This document shows, piece by piece, positions 62,930 to 64,000 of a stretch of 64,000 nt of DNA (position 1 is its first letter; every line of letters begins with the position of its first letter). The notes under the pieces are model-generated. The model saw only the letters and a program-made list of their open reading frames with translations. It made no database searches and had not been told where the DNA came from. Where the stretch lies: contig JAKSDK010000778.1 of NCBI GenBank assembly GCA_022360095.1, positions 186,001 through 250,000 on the forward strand, given 5' to 3'. The DNA comes from Phycisphaerales bacterium. Its GTDB lineage: Bacteria; Planctomycetota; Phycisphaerae; UBA1845; UTPLA1. The translations under genes were made by a program, and so were the position numbers.

Positions 62930-63573
62930 GACGGCGTCCTTTTCGTCGAAGTACGGTCCCGCCACAAGTTCGCCAGCTTCCCTCGCAGGAACTGGCGTGT
63001 ACGGTGAACATGACTCATGGCCGTCCCTTCAGGAATTTCCATAACTCTTGATATTTCGGCATAGTCCAGACCTCCCAATGTTTTCAGTAACAGGCATGCC
63101 CGGGCCACGTCGCTCACGTCATGAAGGGCCTGCATGATACGGTCGTCAAAGTGGCCCTGGTCCGCCGGCAATTCACCACGTGCACCCAGACGAAGGTCCG
63201 CCGGTTGATCCGGCGTGCCCGCATGAGGCTTTGCTTCCAGAGTGCTGTCAAGATCGAGGCTGACCGACCTTCGGCGATGCTCTTTGCGTGCGGTGTTCAT
63301 CGCGACGTGGCGGACCATTTGCCCCATCCATGCAGTAAAGTTTGTTCCCGGTTTGAATTGCTCCAACTTGGACAAAGCAATAACCGTCGCTTCCTGGACA
63401 ATGTCATCGGCCATGGAACGGTCCCCCGTCGTGCCGGCGGCGATCAGCCAGAGAATGCGAGATGAACGCTCGAATTGCGCTGCAAAATCGTCCATACCCC
63501 CAGTCTTCGCATTCTTGGGCTCATCGGTATCCGGCTTTGTGACTGGACCGCTCGGTTGTTTATGCTTTGTCAT
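62926..63573 (-). CDS. ECF-type RNA polymerase sigma factor
   Basis: A 215-residue sigma factor. Region 2 lies at ~30-105 (SMADDIVQEATVIALSKLEQF, FTAWMGQMVRHVAMNTARKEHRRRS). Region 4 lies at ~145-205 (ACLLLKTLGGLDYAEISRVMEIPEGTAMSHVHRTRQFLRGKL). A 25-residue disordered head rich in Lys and Pro precedes it, and an ATG at 63495 would remove this. The anti-sigma-like gene is translationally coupled downstream. It differs in family from the kinase-linked sigma factor at 38 kb. Confidence 0.92.
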   Translation of the reverse strand: MTKHKQPSGPVTKPDTDEPKNAKTGGMDDFAAQFERSSRILWLIAAGTTGDRSMADDIVQEATVIALSKLEQFKPGTNFTAWMGQMVRHVAMNTARKEHRRRSVSLDLDSTLEAKPHAGTPDQPADLRLGARGELPADQGHFDDRIMQALHDVSDVARACLLLKTLGGLDYAEISRVMEIPEGTAMSHVHRTRQFLRGKLANLWRDRTSTKRTPS

Positions 63574-63739
63574 ATGTTATGACATCATGTGAATATTGCA
63601 TTATTTTTGTCGTCTTTTTGCGTCATTATCCGCACCTCTGCTCGCCGGCATCAAATGGGTGCAATCCTTTCTTGCGGGTCGCAGATCGAACACTCGGAGA
63701 TAGGGCGATTGTTACGGGCCGGTCACGACGAGAGGACGA

Positions 63740-64000
63740 CTAAACCTCCCCCTTGAGTTCGCGTGACATCAATTCCCCCAGGGTGGCGATGACCTCTTTG
63801 CCTTCGAACAATACGCCGTGGACAGCTTCCGTGATCGGCATTTCAACGCCGTATTGACCCGCAAGCTCTCGAACACTCCGAGTCGTCGGTATTCCTTCGA
63901 TGACGGAAGTCGTCGAGCGGATGACGTCCTCGGCGCTTTTGCCCTTGCCGATCTGCTCGCCGGCGGACCGGTTTCGACCGACAGGCGACGTACAAGTTGT
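63740..64000 (-). CDS. gpsA: Glycerol-3-phosphate dehydrogenase [NAD(P)+], 3' part
   Basis: The last 86 residues of GpsA, which reduces dihydroxyacetone phosphate to sn-glycerol 3-phosphate for phospholipid synthesis. The frame is open to the window edge. TCTSPVGRNRSAGEQIGKG matches the conserved TCxSxxSRNRxxG segment, here with Pro-Val-Gly in place of the usual residues before RNR. EGIPTTRSVRELAGQYGVEMPITEAVHGVLFEGK is the standard C-terminal helix bundle. The start lies outside the window. Confidence 0.92.
   Translation of the reverse strand, partial: TTCTSPVGRNRSAGEQIGKGKSAEDVIRSTTSVIEGIPTTRSVRELAGQYGVEMPITEAVHGVLFEGKEVIATLGELMSRELKGEV

Noticed and set aside
62930-62965. Anti-sigma-like gene starting at the upstream GTG, giving a 40-base overlap with the sigma gene
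   Set aside because: The GTG at 62929 has a better ribosome binding site and gives the common 4-base GTGA junction.

Overview
The window looks like a chromosome segment of a Planctomycetota bacterium, most likely of the Phycisphaerae or a neighbouring class. This is inferred from gene content, not from a marker tree. The pointers are Hanks-type kinases paired with ECF sigma factors, a zinc-ribbon/kinase fusion, dockerin-like Asp-rich repeats on secreted proteins, NxxGxxAF tandem repeats with a Cys-Gly/hydrophobic/Arg C-terminal tail, a very large YD-repeat (RHS) protein, and a type IV pilus/type II secretion-like operon built around a PilM-PilN fusion. Composition is moderately GC-rich, genes are densely packed and GTG/TTG starts are frequent. 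No phage, insertion sequence, CRISPR array or rRNA operon was seen.

Layout. 0-1 kb: the 3' end of rplQ and a HIT hydrolase. 1-6.4 kb: an exported CARDB/NHL-type protein, convergent with a membrane-anchored kinase-like protein that has lost its DFG motif. 6.6-11.5 kb: an RND efflux adaptor and pump. 11.7-22.9 kb: a 12-gene envelope machine (PilZ protein, GspE/PilB ATPase, GspF/PilC, five pilins or pseudopilins, PilM-PilN fusion, PilO, PilP/GspC-like, secretin, TPR lipoprotein). 23-33.5 kb: HDOD protein, bactofilin, PrcB-like lipoprotein, TPR protein, miaB, pilT, a hypothetical protein, a zinc-ribbon kinase, a phosphohexomutase, tRNA-Val(CAC) and an ICMT-family methyltransferase.

33.5-42.3 kb is an accessory block of secreted repeat proteins: a DNRLRE-dockerin protein, an NxxGxxAF/TSP3 protein and a BNR-like protein with eight Cys-Cys motifs. 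Among them lies an ECF sigma factor with a kinase-TPR partner. 42.3-55.4 kb is read on the minus strand: a second pilT, a SUKH-type protein, the RHS protein, a DUF4139-like protein and an OmpR-type two-component pair. 55.8-64 kb: a lipoprotein, aconitase, an ABC-2 exporter, an ECF sigma/anti-sigma pair and the 3' end of gpsA.

How the genes fit together. The 11.7-22.9 kb operon, two separate PilT-type ATPases and the PilZ and HDOD proteins suggest a surface-fibre or secretion apparatus with retraction and signalling inputs. The secreted repeat proteins and the RHS protein are plausible surface or exported products. No sequence link ties any of them to that machine. The most unusual items are the dockerin-like insertion inside the RHS core, the Cys-Cys-per-repeat protein, the probable pseudokinase and a perfect palindrome just upstream of the ECF sigma/kinase pair.
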